This document shows positions 55,079-63,783 of a stretch of 64,000 nt of DNA, piece after piece (the first letter of the stretch is position 1; each line of letters opens with the position of its first letter). The stretch comes from Bradyrhizobium ontarionense (GTDB lineage: Bacteria > Pseudomonadota > Alphaproteobacteria > Rhizobiales > Xanthobacteraceae). Both the position numbers and the translations under genes were made by a program. Location: NCBI RefSeq assembly GCF_021088345.1, contig NZ_CP088156.1:5704001-5768000 (forward strand), in the 5' to 3' direction. A model generated the notes under the pieces. That model worked only from the letters and a program-made list of their open reading frames with translations, was not told the origin of the DNA and searched no databases.

Positions 55079-58000
55079 ATGGTCACCAACGCGAGCTGCC
55101 CTACGGCATCCTTTGCGCTCCTTGCGCGCGCCCAAGCCGTCCGCCGTGCCGCCCAGCTGCTACTGCAAAGCCTCACCCGCGGCGAGCGGATCGATGCAAG
55201 TTGCCTCCGCCTGATCATGCAGCGCGCGTTCGGCGGCAGTGATGCCGATGGCAGCTGGGACTGGAAGACGGCGTACGAGGCCTGCGAGATCGCCGCTGTC
55301 CTGTTCCTGGCCAAATATGGTCCGGCGATCATCAAGGCCAGCAATGGCTTGCCCTCCGCCATGCTGCCGATGGTCGCCAAGATCGCAGCGCTGCTGCCGA
55401 GCCACACCAGGCGCTCGCTGGAGAGCCAGAGCTTCCAGCAGTTCTCGACGCCGCTTCCGCTGGCCCTCGCCGTGGCCGCGGCTGCGCAAGTGACGTCGGC
55501 CGATCGCGTGCTCGAGCCATCCGCGGGGACGGGGAGTCTCGCCATATTCGCGGAGCTCGCGGGCGGATCGCTGCTGCTCAACGAGCTCGCTGCAAGCCGC
55601 GCCGCCATGCTCGATCTGGTGTTTCCGGGCGTGAGCGTGACGCGCTTCGATGCCGCGCAGATCGATGACCATCTCGATGCTACCTGCGTTCCAAGCGTCG
55701 TCCTGATGAACCCGCCGTTCTCGGCGACCGCCAATGTGGATCGCCCTCTGGCGGATACAACGTGGCGCCATCTGTCTTCGGCGCTGGCGCGGCTCGGAGA
55801 GGGTGGGCGGTTGGTCGCCATCACCGCCGCCGGATTTGCGCCGGACAATCCGACATGGACCGCCGCCTTCATGCACCTGCAGCAGCGCGGCCGTCTGGTG
55901 TTCTCCGCTGCGATCGATGGCGCTGTTTACGCGCGGCAAGGAACCACAACCACGACGCGGCTGCTGGTGATCGACAAGCAGCCGGCGCTGGATCCCTGTG
56001 TCTTTCCGCAGTCGGCTGGGATGGCTCCTGACGTCAGGACCTTGCTTGATTGGATCACCGTGCTCGTGCCGCCGCGGCTGCCCATGGCAGGCCGCTTCGT
56101 GGCTGAGGTCAGCCAGCGCGCTATGCTCCGGCCGAGGGAGAGCCGAGCGACGGTCCCTCGGTCCTCTCCACCCTCGTCCGCTAGCTTGGAGCCTGAAGGA
56201 AGCGAACTCATCTACGAGTTCGTCGATGACGCGCCGGAGCCGGAGCTCCGCCTGACGGATTCGCTGTACGAGGGATATCAGCTGCAGTTGATCCGGATTC
56301 CCGGCGCGAAGGCTCACCCAACGAAGCTCGTGCAATCCGCAGCCATGGCGTCCGTCGCGCCGCCCAAGCCGACCTATCGGCCGCATGTGTTGCCGCGGCT
56401 TGTCACCGACGGCGTGCTCTCGGAGGCACAGCTCGAGAGCATCATCTATGCCGGCGAAGCGCATGGTGGATTCCTCGCGGGCTCGTGGGCTGTCGACGAG
56501 ACCTTCGACCAGGTCCGTGCGACGAGTGAGGATACCGAGGGTGCGGTGCGCTTCCGGCGCGGCTGGTTCCTTGGAGATGGCACGGGCGCGGGGAAGGGCC
56601 GCCAAGTCGCCGGCATCCTGCTCGACAATTGGCTGAAGGGCCGACGCCGGGCGATCTGGGTCAGCAAGTCGGACAAGCTGATCGAGGACGCGCAGCGCGA
56701 CTGTGCGGCGCTCGGCATGGAGCGGTTGCTGGTCACGCCGCTGTCGCGCTTCCGCCAGGGCACGCCGATCCGGCTCGATCAAGCCATCCTTTTTACGACC
56801 TACGCCACGCTACGGACCGACGAGAGGGCCGAGAAGCTTTCCCGCGTACGCCAGATCGTCGACTGGGTAGGGCGGGATTTCGATGGCGTGATCATCTTCG
56901 ACGAGAGCCATGCGATGCAGAACGCCGCGGGCAACAAGGGCGATCGGGGCGAGCAGGCGGCTTCACAGCAGGGGCGCGCCGGATTGAGACTGCAGCACGC
57001 GCTGCCCAATGCCCGCATCGTCTACGTCTCGGCCACGGGCGCGACCACGGTCCATAATCTGGCTTACGCCCAGCGGCTCGGATTGTGGGGCGGCGCGGAC
57101 TTCCCGTTTGCGACGCGCGCGGATTTCGTGGCGGCGATCGAGGAGGGCGGGGTTGCGGCCATGGAGGTGATGGCCAGGGATCTCAAGGCGCTCGGCCTGT
57201 ACACCGCTCGGTCGCTGTCCTTCGAGGGCATCGAATACGAACTGCTCGAGCACCGGCTCACGGACGAGCAGGTCAGGACCTACGATACCTATGCCGAGGC
57301 GTTCGCGGTCATTCACAACAATCTCGAAGCCGCGATGCGCGCGGCCAATATCACCGGCGCAAACGGGACGCTGAACGCGCAGGCCAAGTCTGCGGCGCGC
57401 TCGGCCTTCGAATCCGCCAAGCAACGGTTCTTCGGGCATCTGTTGACTTCGATGAAGACGCCGACGCTGATCAACGCGATCAAACGCGATCTCGACGCCG
57501 GCCAGGCCGCGGTCATCCAGATCGTATCCACGGGCGAAGCTCTGATGGAGCGCCGATTGGCCGAGATTCCGACCGAGGAGTGGGGCGACGTCCAGGTCGA
57601 TATCACGCCCCGCGAATACGTTCTCGACTATCTCGCTCATTCCTTTCCGGTCCAGCTCTACGAGCCCTTCACCGACGGCGAGGGCAATCTGTCGTCGCGG
57701 CCCGTCTACCGCGATGGTCAGCCGGTCGAGAGCCGCGAGGCGGTGGCACGTCGCGACCAGATGATCGAGCATCTCGCCTCGCTTGCTCCGGTGCCAGGTG
57801 CACTCGACCAGATCGTCCAGCGCTTCGGCACCGACGTGGTCGCCGAGGTCACGGGACGATCGAGACGGATCGTCCGTATCCGTGACCGGCTCGCAGTCGA
57901 GACCAGGGCGGCCTCTGCCAACCTGGCGGAGGCTGCCGCCTTCATGGATGACCAGAAGCGCATCCTGGTGTTCTCGGATGCCGGCGGCACCGGGCGCAGC

Positions 58001-59392
58001 TATCACGCCGAGCTCTCGGCCAAGAACAAGCGGTTGCGGGTGCACTACCTGCTGGAGCCGGGCTGGAAGGCGGATGCCGCGATCCAGGGGCTCGGGCGGA
58101 CCAACCGCACCAACCAGGTGCAGCCGCCGCTGTTTCGGCCGATCGCGACCGACGTGAAGGCGGAGAAGCGCTTCCTGTCGACGATCGCGCGCCGGCTCGA
58201 CACCTTGGGCGCCATCACCCGCGGACAGCGCCAGACCGGCGGGCAGGGGCTGTTCCGGCCTGAGGACAACCTGGAAAGCCCGCACGCCCGAGATGCCCTG
58301 CGCCAGCTCTATGGGCTTCTGGTCCGCGGTCAGGTTGGGAGTTGCTCGCTGCAGCGGTTCGAGCAGGCGACGGGCTTGAAGCTGACGGACGACAATGGCC
58401 TGCGCGATGAGCTGCCGCCGATCACGACGTTCCTGAACCGGCTGCTGGCGCTGACGATCGAGCTGCAGAACATCCTGTTCACGGTGTTCGAGCAGTTGCT
58501 GGCTGCGCGGATCGAGGGGGCGATCGCGTCTGGCACTTTCGATGCTGGTCTGGAGACGCTGCGTGCCGAGAGCTTCGTCGTCACGGAGCGGCTCGCGATC
58601 TACAGCCATCCCGCGACAGGCGCCGAGACTCATCTCGTCACCATCACGCAGCGTGACCGCAACCGGCCGATGCCGTTGAACGAGGCCTTGGAGCGGCTCC
58701 TGCAGCGCCGCGCCGTTCCGCTGCGCAATGTTCGCTCGGGGCGGACGGCGATTCAGGTGCCGGCGCCGAGCCTGTTGCTCGACGACGGCGAGATCGAACA
58801 GCGCGTCCACTTGATCGGACCGATGGGACGTCAGACTTTGCCGCTTGCGAGGCTCGCGGAGCAGGATTGGGTGGAGGCCGATCGTGAGCAGTTCGAGACG
58901 GGCTGGAGTGCGCAGCTCGCGTCGATCCCGGAGTTCACGAACAGCACGATCTATCTGATCACGGGGCTCCTGCTACCAATCTGGAAGCGCCTCCCTCAGG
59001 AGTCCACGCGGGTCTACCGCCTGCAGACTGATGCCGGCGAGCGCATCATCGGCCGCAAGGTCCCGCTCAGCTGGGTCACGGCAATGGCGGCGGAGAGACC
59101 GGTCCTCGCAGCGGAGGACGTGTTTTCAGCCGTGCTGCGCGACGGCTACGTGCTCGATCTGGCTGAAGGACTGCAGCTGCGGCGAGCGCGCGTCATGGGT
59201 GTCGATCGTATCGAACTGTTGGGCTTCTCGGAGCGACTGCGGGACTGCCTCCGGGCCTACGGGCTGTTCGGCGAGATCATCTCCTGGAAGCTGCGGATGT
59301 TCGTGCCGACCGATGCGGGTGGCGCGGCGATCCTGGCCAAGGTGCTGGAGCGTTTTCCGATCGCGCAGGTCCGTGGGCGGGAGCAACCGTGA
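55079..59392 (+). CDS. Strawberry notch-like helicase with methylase domain
   Basis: 1437 aa. An N-terminal methyltransferase-like domain has LEPSAGTGSL (145-154) and NPPF (211-214), the DNA adenine methylase motif. The central SF2 helicase has Walker A GDGTGAGKGRQ (about 499-509) and FDESHAMQN (about 607), and the C-terminal helicase part has GRSYHAELSAKNKR and IQGLGRTNRTNQ. This fusion is a marker of alphaproteobacterial conjugative plasmids and ICEs; its role is unproven but may be processing or marking transferred DNA. The stop overlaps the next start by one base. Confidence 0.92.
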   Translation: MVTNASCPTASFALLARAQAVRRAAQLLLQSLTRGERIDASCLRLIMQRAFGGSDADGSWDWKTAYEACEIAAVLFLAKYGPAIIKASNGLPSAMLPMVAKIAALLPSHTRRSLESQSFQQFSTPLPLALAVAAAAQVTSADRVLEPSAGTGSLAIFAELAGGSLLLNELAASRAAMLDLVFPGVSVTRFDAAQIDDHLDATCVPSVVLMNPPFSATANVDRPLADTTWRHLSSALARLGEGGRLVAITAAGFAPDNPTWTAAFMHLQQRGRLVFSAAIDGAVYARQGTTTTTRLLVIDKQPALDPCVFPQSAGMAPDVRTLLDWITVLVPPRLPMAGRFVAEVSQRAMLRPRESRATVPRSSPPSSASLEPEGSELIYEFVDDAPEPELRLTDSLYEGYQLQLIRIPGAKAHPTKLVQSAAMASVAPPKPTYRPHVLPRLVTDGVLSEAQLESIIYAGEAHGGFLAGSWAVDETFDQVRATSEDTEGAVRFRRGWFLGDGTGAGKGRQVAGILLDNWLKGRRRAIWVSKSDKLIEDAQRDCAALGMERLLVTPLSRFRQGTPIRLDQAILFTTYATLRTDERAEKLSRVRQIVDWVGRDFDGVIIFDESHAMQNAAGNKGDRGEQAASQQGRAGLRLQHALPNARIVYVSATGATTVHNLAYAQRLGLWGGADFPFATRADFVAAIEEGGVAAMEVMARDLKALGLYTARSLSFEGIEYELLEHRLTDEQVRTYDTYAEAFAVIHNNLEAAMRAANITGANGTLNAQAKSAARSAFESAKQRFFGHLLTSMKTPTLINAIKRDLDAGQAAVIQIVSTGEALMERRLAEIPTEEWGDVQVDITPREYVLDYLAHSFPVQLYEPFTDGEGNLSSRPVYRDGQPVESREAVARRDQMIEHLASLAPVPGALDQIVQRFGTDVVAEVTGRSRRIVRIRDRLAVETRAASANLAEAAAFMDDQKRILVFSDAGGTGRSYHAELSAKNKRLRVHYLLEPGWKADAAIQGLGRTNRTNQVQPPLFRPIATDVKAEKRFLSTIARRLDTLGAITRGQRQTGGQGLFRPEDNLESPHARDALRQLYGLLVRGQVGSCSLQRFEQATGLKLTDDNGLRDELPPITTFLNRLLALTIELQNILFTVFEQLLAARIEGAIASGTFDAGLETLRAESFVVTERLAIYSHPATGAETHLVTITQRDRNRPMPLNEALERLLQRRAVPLRNVRSGRTAIQVPAPSLLLDDGEIEQRVHLIGPMGRQTLPLARLAEQDWVEADREQFETGWSAQLASIPEFTNSTIYLITGLLLPIWKRLPQESTRVYRLQTDAGERIIGRKVPLSWVTAMAAERPVLAAEDVFSAVLRDGYVLDLAEGLQLRRARVMGVDRIELLGFSERLRDCLRAYGLFGEIISWKLRMFVPTDAGGAAILAKVLERFPIAQVRGREQP

Positions 59393-60444
59393 TGGCAGGC
59401 GACGCGTCCGAACTGGCGCGCCGCCTCGCCCGTGAGGCCGAGGCGGTGTGCCGTCACTATCTCTCCAATGGCCGACGGGAGGGGCGCTATTGGCTGGTAG
59501 GTGATATCAACAACACGCCCGGCCGCTCGCTGTTCGTGCGGCTGCACGCCTCGTCGAAGGGACCGGCCGGCAAATGGACCGATGCCGCGACCGGCGAGCA
59601 TGGCGATCTGCTCGACGTGATCGGCACAACATGCGCACTGCGCAGCTTCCGCGAAATTGCCGAGGAGGCGCGGCGATTCCTGAAACTGCCTCGCTGGCAG
59701 CGTGAGCCGCCGATTGAAACCAATGCTCCCCTGCGTTCGCGCGACCCGACCAAGGCGGCGCGCCGGCTCTTTGCGATGTCTCAGCCGCTGACCGCGACGC
59801 TTGGCGAAGCTTATCTGCGTAATCGCGGCATCGATCCGCTTGTCAGTGCTGCGGCACTCCGGTTCCATCCGCAGTGCTTCTATCGCCCGGAGGACGCAAC
59901 GACTGTCGAGACCTGGCCGGCCATGATTGCCGCCGTGACCGATCTCGAAGACCGCATCACCGGCGTTCATCGCACCTGGCTCGATCCCGACGGCTTTGAT
60001 GATCGGCGGCTCGGCAAGGCGCCGATCGAGACGCCGCGGCGGGCGATGGGTGATCTGCTTGGCCATGCTGTGCGCTTTGGAATTGCGGACGACGTCTTGG
60101 CGGCCGGCGAAGGCATCGAGACCATGCTGTCGTTGCGAACCGTGCTGCCGTCCTTGCCCGTTGCCGCAGCACTCTCGGCCAACCACCTCGCCACTCTGCT
60201 CTGGCCGGCAACGCTGCGCCGGCTCTATGTCGCTATCGACGCTGACCATGCTGGCGTGACGGCTGCAGAAGCGTTGAGCGCACGTGCCCTCGACGCTGGC
60301 ATCGAGGCGATCGTCGTGTGCCCGCGCTTAGAGGACTTCAACGAAGACCTGTGCGCGTTCGGGAAAGCCCAGCTCCGGGATATGCTACGCGATCAGTTGC
60401 TGCCTGTGGACGTCGCGCGCTTCATGGACGTGATTCCGGCCTAG
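59392..60444 (+). CDS. Toprim domain protein (DUF7146/Toprim_3)
   Basis: 350 aa. The N-terminal domain (WLVGDINNTPGRSLFVRLHA, then KWTDAATGEHGDLLDVI) resembles a primase zinc-less DNA-binding part; the C-terminal Toprim domain has GEGIETMLS (about 241) and YVAIDADHAG (about 282), the acidic metal sites. Probably a primase-like or topoisomerase-like enzyme for the element's replication. The ATG at 59392 shares a base with the upstream stop (TGATG), so translation is coupled to the helicase. A GTG one codon upstream is possible. Confidence 0.9.
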   Translation: MAGDASELARRLAREAEAVCRHYLSNGRREGRYWLVGDINNTPGRSLFVRLHASSKGPAGKWTDAATGEHGDLLDVIGTTCALRSFREIAEEARRFLKLPRWQREPPIETNAPLRSRDPTKAARRLFAMSQPLTATLGEAYLRNRGIDPLVSAAALRFHPQCFYRPEDATTVETWPAMIAAVTDLEDRITGVHRTWLDPDGFDDRRLGKAPIETPRRAMGDLLGHAVRFGIADDVLAAGEGIETMLSLRTVLPSLPVAAALSANHLATLLWPATLRRLYVAIDADHAGVTAAEALSARALDAGIEAIVVCPRLEDFNEDLCAFGKAQLRDMLRDQLLPVDVARFMDVIPA

Positions 60445-60781
60445 ACGTCCGCTCGATGCGGGGCTGCTCTGTATTCATGACACGTGGGTACGAGCAAGAG
60501 GACTTCTTCTATGGCTCGTGAAAGCCGCACCTAGGCCTTCTGAAAGCGCGATCGGACGGCAGCCGGTCCGGTCCGGCAATGGCGGGTCGCGGCTATTTTC
60601 CGCCGGCCCGCGCGGGCCTTTGCATCGCGAGGCAAAATAGCCGCGCACCGCCATCCTCCGCTTCGCTCCGGCCCGCTGCTCGAAGGGATCAGCGGGTTCT
60701 GGTCCGGTCCGCCCACCGTCTTGGAGATCGCTATGGAAGGCCGCGATCGGCGCGGCTCTTACGATCACAGACGAGGTCATC
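60445..60781. other. Leader region before the DUF2493 gene
   Basis: 337 bases with no gene. It is dominated by the hairpin at 60581-60662 and a following GC-rich palindromic stretch (CCCGCTG...CAGCGGG near 60680-60697). The sequence directly before the DUF2493 ATG contains GAGG. Confidence 0.6.
60581..60662 (+). promoter_or_regulatory. Long hairpin leader element upstream of DUF2493
   Basis: Arms 60581-60599 and 60634-60652 (GGCGGGTCGCGGCTATTTT with its partner) pair at 17 of 19 positions. The loop contains a second palindrome GGCCCGCGCGGGCC and then CATCGCGAGG. The block is followed by CCATCCTCCGCT. An element of the same plan lies before DUF736 at 62722-62800. The ATG is 119 bases downstream. 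Confidence 0.6.
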
Positions 60782-61714
60782 ATGTCCGACCAGCACGAGC
60801 TGCATGAGCCGCACGACAACCGGTCGACGACCGACGACGCCTTGGCCGAACTCCAGCTCTATGGCTACCGGCCCTTCGACGACGAGCCTGATCCGCGACC
60901 GCTGCCGGAGGGCAGGGCCATCACCGGCGCAATCGCCGACATCTTCGACGCCCTGGTGGCGACGCTCGCTGACACTCGCCTCGAGCCTGAGCTGAAGGAT
61001 CTCTTGTGGTCGACGGTCAACCTGTTTCACCGTGCGACGATGCGCATCGAGCGTGAGCTCGACGAAAACGAGCAGGCGCAGCGTTCGAGCCAGCGTGAGC
61101 AGAATGGCTCGGAGGTCCGCTCGGTCGAGCTCGAGCGCCTGACGACGGAAGGGCTGTCGCTGGTCGAGCGCCGCAACGTCATGGAGCTGTTCCGTGATCT
61201 CGCAGCAGAAGCCTTTGAGCTCCATACGCGATCGCCCTGGCGCCCGCGGTCAGGCTCCCAGGTCAACCACCGCACGCTGACAGCTGCCATGATCGACTCT
61301 CGCGACTTTCTCGCCGCCAAGCGCCGCGCCGAGACCGAGGTCATGCTGCCGCAGGGGCCAAAGATCGCGCTCACCGGGGGACCAGACTTCAACGACGTCG
61401 CACTCATCTGGGACCGGCTCGACAAGGTTCACGCCAAGCATCCCGACATGGTCCTCCTGCACGGCGGCTCGCCGAAAGGCGCCGAACTGATCGCCTCCAA
61501 ATGGGCAGCGAACCGGAAGGTGCCGCAGATCGCCTTCAAGCCCGACTGGACGAGGCACAACAAGGCCGCCCCCTTCAAGCGCAACGACGCCATGCTGGAG
61601 ACGCTGCCGATCGGCGTCATGGTCTTCCCCGGTTCGGGGATCCAGGGCAACCTTGCCGACAAGGCCCGTCGCCTCGGCATTCCCGTCTGGACCTTCGGGA
61701 GGGGCGGCGCGTGA
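60782..61714 (+). CDS. DUF2493 protein (YspA-type SLOG family)
   Basis: 310 aa. The N-terminal 190 residues are helical and acidic. The C-terminal SLOG Rossmann-like domain has KIALTGGPDFNDVALIWDRL, VLLHGGSPKGAELIASKWA and VMVFPGSGIQGNLADKAR. SLOG domains bind nucleotide-derived ligands such as ADP-ribose or modified nucleotides. It is a standing member of the alphaproteobacterial conjugative module; its exact role there is unknown. Confidence 0.9.
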   Translation: MSDQHELHEPHDNRSTTDDALAELQLYGYRPFDDEPDPRPLPEGRAITGAIADIFDALVATLADTRLEPELKDLLWSTVNLFHRATMRIERELDENEQAQRSSQREQNGSEVRSVELERLTTEGLSLVERRNVMELFRDLAAEAFELHTRSPWRPRSGSQVNHRTLTAAMIDSRDFLAAKRRAETEVMLPQGPKIALTGGPDFNDVALIWDRLDKVHAKHPDMVLLHGGSPKGAELIASKWAANRKVPQIAFKPDWTRHNKAAPFKRNDAMLETLPIGVMVFPGSGIQGNLADKARRLGIPVWTFGRGGA

Positions 61715-61884
61715 GCGCCGTCAACTCCTCAACGCTCCGCCCATCTCACAACGCGTCGGACGCTGATCGAGCGTCGGCTCGACTCTCCGCAACTTTGTCC
61801 AAATCAGGATATATGTTGTTCGTATCGCGCCGCGGTGGTGGTGGAAGGCGCATCCCGTCATAGCTTTGCACGGAGGCCACCATC

Positions 61885-62349
61885 ATGCTTGCGATTGCTC
61901 TCATCCTTGGACTGGTCAGCGTCGGACTGTTGTGCCGTGCGCTGTTGAAGCTTGCCGTTCACGCCCTCCCGTTCTTCGCTGCGGTCAGCACCGGCACGGC
62001 GGTCCTGAATGCCGGCGTCGGGATCGGCTGGGCATTTTTGGCCGGCCTCACCGCGGCGGCCCTCACCCTGACGGGCGGCCGACTTCTGTTTGCAACTTCG
62101 CGATCCCTGCTGATGCGCGCCTTCGTGGCAGCTTCCTTCCTCGTCCCGGCGGCGATGGCCGGCCGCTACACGGCGTTGGGAGTTGCATTGCTCGCCGAGC
62201 CGTCGTCGTTCTGGCGTGGGATCATCGGATGGTCGGGGGCACTCCTGGTCGCCGGATGCGCTCTGCACCAGTTGCTGAGTCACGATCGGCTCCGCCCGTT
62301 ACAGTCCGAGCAGGACGGCGCTCGGTCTCTCCACTCCTCGCGACTTTGA
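61885..62349 (+). CDS. Small polytopic membrane protein
   Basis: 154 aa with four or five hydrophobic segments (LAIALILGLVSVGLLCRALL, GWAFLAGLTAAALTLTGG, FVAASFLVPAAMAG, GIIGWSGALLVAGCALHQLL) and a short basic tail. No family recognised. GGAGG lies 9 bases before the ATG. It sits in the conjugative module, so it may act at the envelope during transfer, which is only a guess. Confidence 0.7.
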   Translation: MLAIALILGLVSVGLLCRALLKLAVHALPFFAAVSTGTAVLNAGVGIGWAFLAGLTAAALTLTGGRLLFATSRSLLMRAFVAASFLVPAAMAGRYTALGVALLAEPSSFWRGIIGWSGALLVAGCALHQLLSHDRLRPLQSEQDGARSLHSSRL

Positions 62350-62900
62350 ACCTGGACTGAGCAGCCCAGCCACCTGCGCCTCGAACGGTCGGCGACGATG
62401 GAGTTCGGGAGCAGGGATGCGCTCGTGCTGGGCGAAAGCGAGCTACGACGTTCTGGAGCTTGCGACCCACTGCGGAACGATCTTTCAAGCGCAAGGCATT
62501 GGCTGACCAGTTTACGGCAGGTTCGCTGACACAGGACTGAGATCAACACGCGCTTTTCTTGTCGGCGGTTTCTGATCGTACGCCTGGTTCATCGGACGTC
62601 TTGTGCGGACGAAGCCCGCCATGTCTCTCCTGGAAGCTGATCGGGGCGGCGACGCACCTTGCCTCGTGATGGCTCGATCTGGCCGAAGACCGGCTACGCC
62701 TCGCTCGCCTGATCGCAACGCCGCCGGCCAACTTTCTTCCCCTGGGCGGAGCCGCCCATTCCTCGCGGGACAAGAAAGTTGTCCGGCGCCGTCCTCCGCT
62801 GCCGCTTCAGCCCTTCGGGTGCGCCGTCGATCGCCGTTCGCCCGAGATGCGCCATCGAGGCCACGGTGGTCGCGGCCCGAACCAGCCAAGGAGAGACAAC
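62350..62900. other. Long leader region before DUF736
   Basis: 551 bases without a convincing gene. It contains the hairpin element at 62722-62800 and ends with a strong AAGGAGAG ribosome site for DUF736. The first half (62350-62700) shows nothing I can name. Confidence 0.55.
62722..62800 (+). promoter_or_regulatory. Long hairpin leader element upstream of DUF736
   Basis: Arms 62722-62738 (CGCCGGCCAACTTTCTT) and 62772-62788 pair at 16 of 17 positions. The loop has a second palindrome GGGCGGAGCCGCCC and then CCTCGCGGG. It is followed by CCGTCCTCCGCT. The order of parts matches the element at 60581 while arm sequences differ, so pairing is conserved without sequence. The ATG is 100 bases downstream. 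Confidence 0.6.
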
Positions 62901-63221
62901 ATGGCTTCCATCGGTTCCTTCAAGAAGGTCGGCGACGATTTCCAGGGCGAGATCATCACCCTGAGCCTCAAGGCCAAGGGCGTGCGCATCGTCCCCGAAG
63001 CGACCCGCTCCAGCGAGAACGCGCCCAGCCACCGCGTCTACGCGGGCCAAGTGGAGATCGGAGCCGCCTGGGCGCGCCGCTCCGAGGAGGGACGCGACTA
63101 TCTCTCGCTCAAGCTTGACGACCCCTCATTCAACGCCCCGATCTACGCCAACCTGTTCGACGACGAGGGCGGCGAGGGCTACACGCTTCTCTGGTCACGG
63201 CCGCGCAAGACGGCGGAGTGA
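62901..63221 (+). CDS. DUF736 protein
   Basis: 106 aa. MASIGSFKKVGDDFQGEIIT and the C-terminal APIYANLFDDEGGEGYTLLW are the DUF736 pattern, found almost only in alphaproteobacterial plasmids and integrative elements. It is abundant-looking by its strong AAGGAGAG ribosome site. Biochemical function is unknown. It typically lies near relaxase genes, which would be beyond this window. Confidence 0.92.
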   Translation: MASIGSFKKVGDDFQGEIITLSLKAKGVRIVPEATRSSENAPSHRVYAGQVEIGAAWARRSEEGRDYLSLKLDDPSFNAPIYANLFDDEGGEGYTLLWSRPRKTAE

Positions 63222-63414
63222 GGAGACAATCGGCTCCGCCCGGATTCTCCTGGCGGATCCCATTGACCCGGGTCACGCGGACCGGGGCTGTTCGTCCAGC
63301 CCCGAAGGCGAACGCCAGAAAGTCCTTAGGTCTGAGCCGAGTGACAAGCGGACTTGAGTAGTGCACAACGGCAAGAACGTATAGGACGCGACGGGACAGT
63401 TTGCGACACGGGCT

Positions 63415-63783
63415 ATGAAAGTTTTCCGAAGTTATCGCTGTGACCAGGGTCATCATTGGGAAGTGCAACGGCGTGATAGCGAAAAAGAGCAGCCTTCGGA
63501 CTGCATCTGCCCGGAGGGGCACCCTGCAATCACTTGCCGCGTCGAGCTGCCCGTCGAGGATGTGCAGATATTGATCAGTCCTGCAGCAAGAGTTACTGAC
63601 CAAATAACGCGTCAGCGTGTCCTCGATGGGCGATACTATCTTTCTCTGCTCGACAGGGCCGGAATCGAACTCTGCGCATCTAGCGGTCACTATGACTGGA
63701 ATACAGCCGTGAAGCTGTCCGCCTTCTTCAAGGATAAGTCAGTCGAGCAAGCGCTTGCCTGGTGGGAAAAGCGCAAGCTGTGA
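63415..63783 (+). CDS. Hypothetical protein with zinc-ribbon-like N-terminus
   Basis: 122 aa. The N-terminal 35 residues have CDQGHHWE and CICPEGH, a C-x2-GH pair repeat that resembles a zinc ribbon. The remaining domain includes YYLSLLDRAGIELCASSGHY and a C-terminal helix ALAWWEKRKL. No family recognised. No clear ribosome site is seen before the ATG, so the start is uncertain. Base use is AT-richer than DUF736. Confidence 0.65.
   Translation: MKVFRSYRCDQGHHWEVQRRDSEKEQPSDCICPEGHPAITCRVELPVEDVQILISPAARVTDQITRQRVLDGRYYLSLLDRAGIELCASSGHYDWNTAVKLSAFFKDKSVEQALAWWEKRKL

Noticed and set aside
56963..58810. 615-codon minus-strand frame opposite the strawberry notch gene
   Set aside because: Antisense frame with no motifs; the plus-strand gene has continuous helicase motifs.
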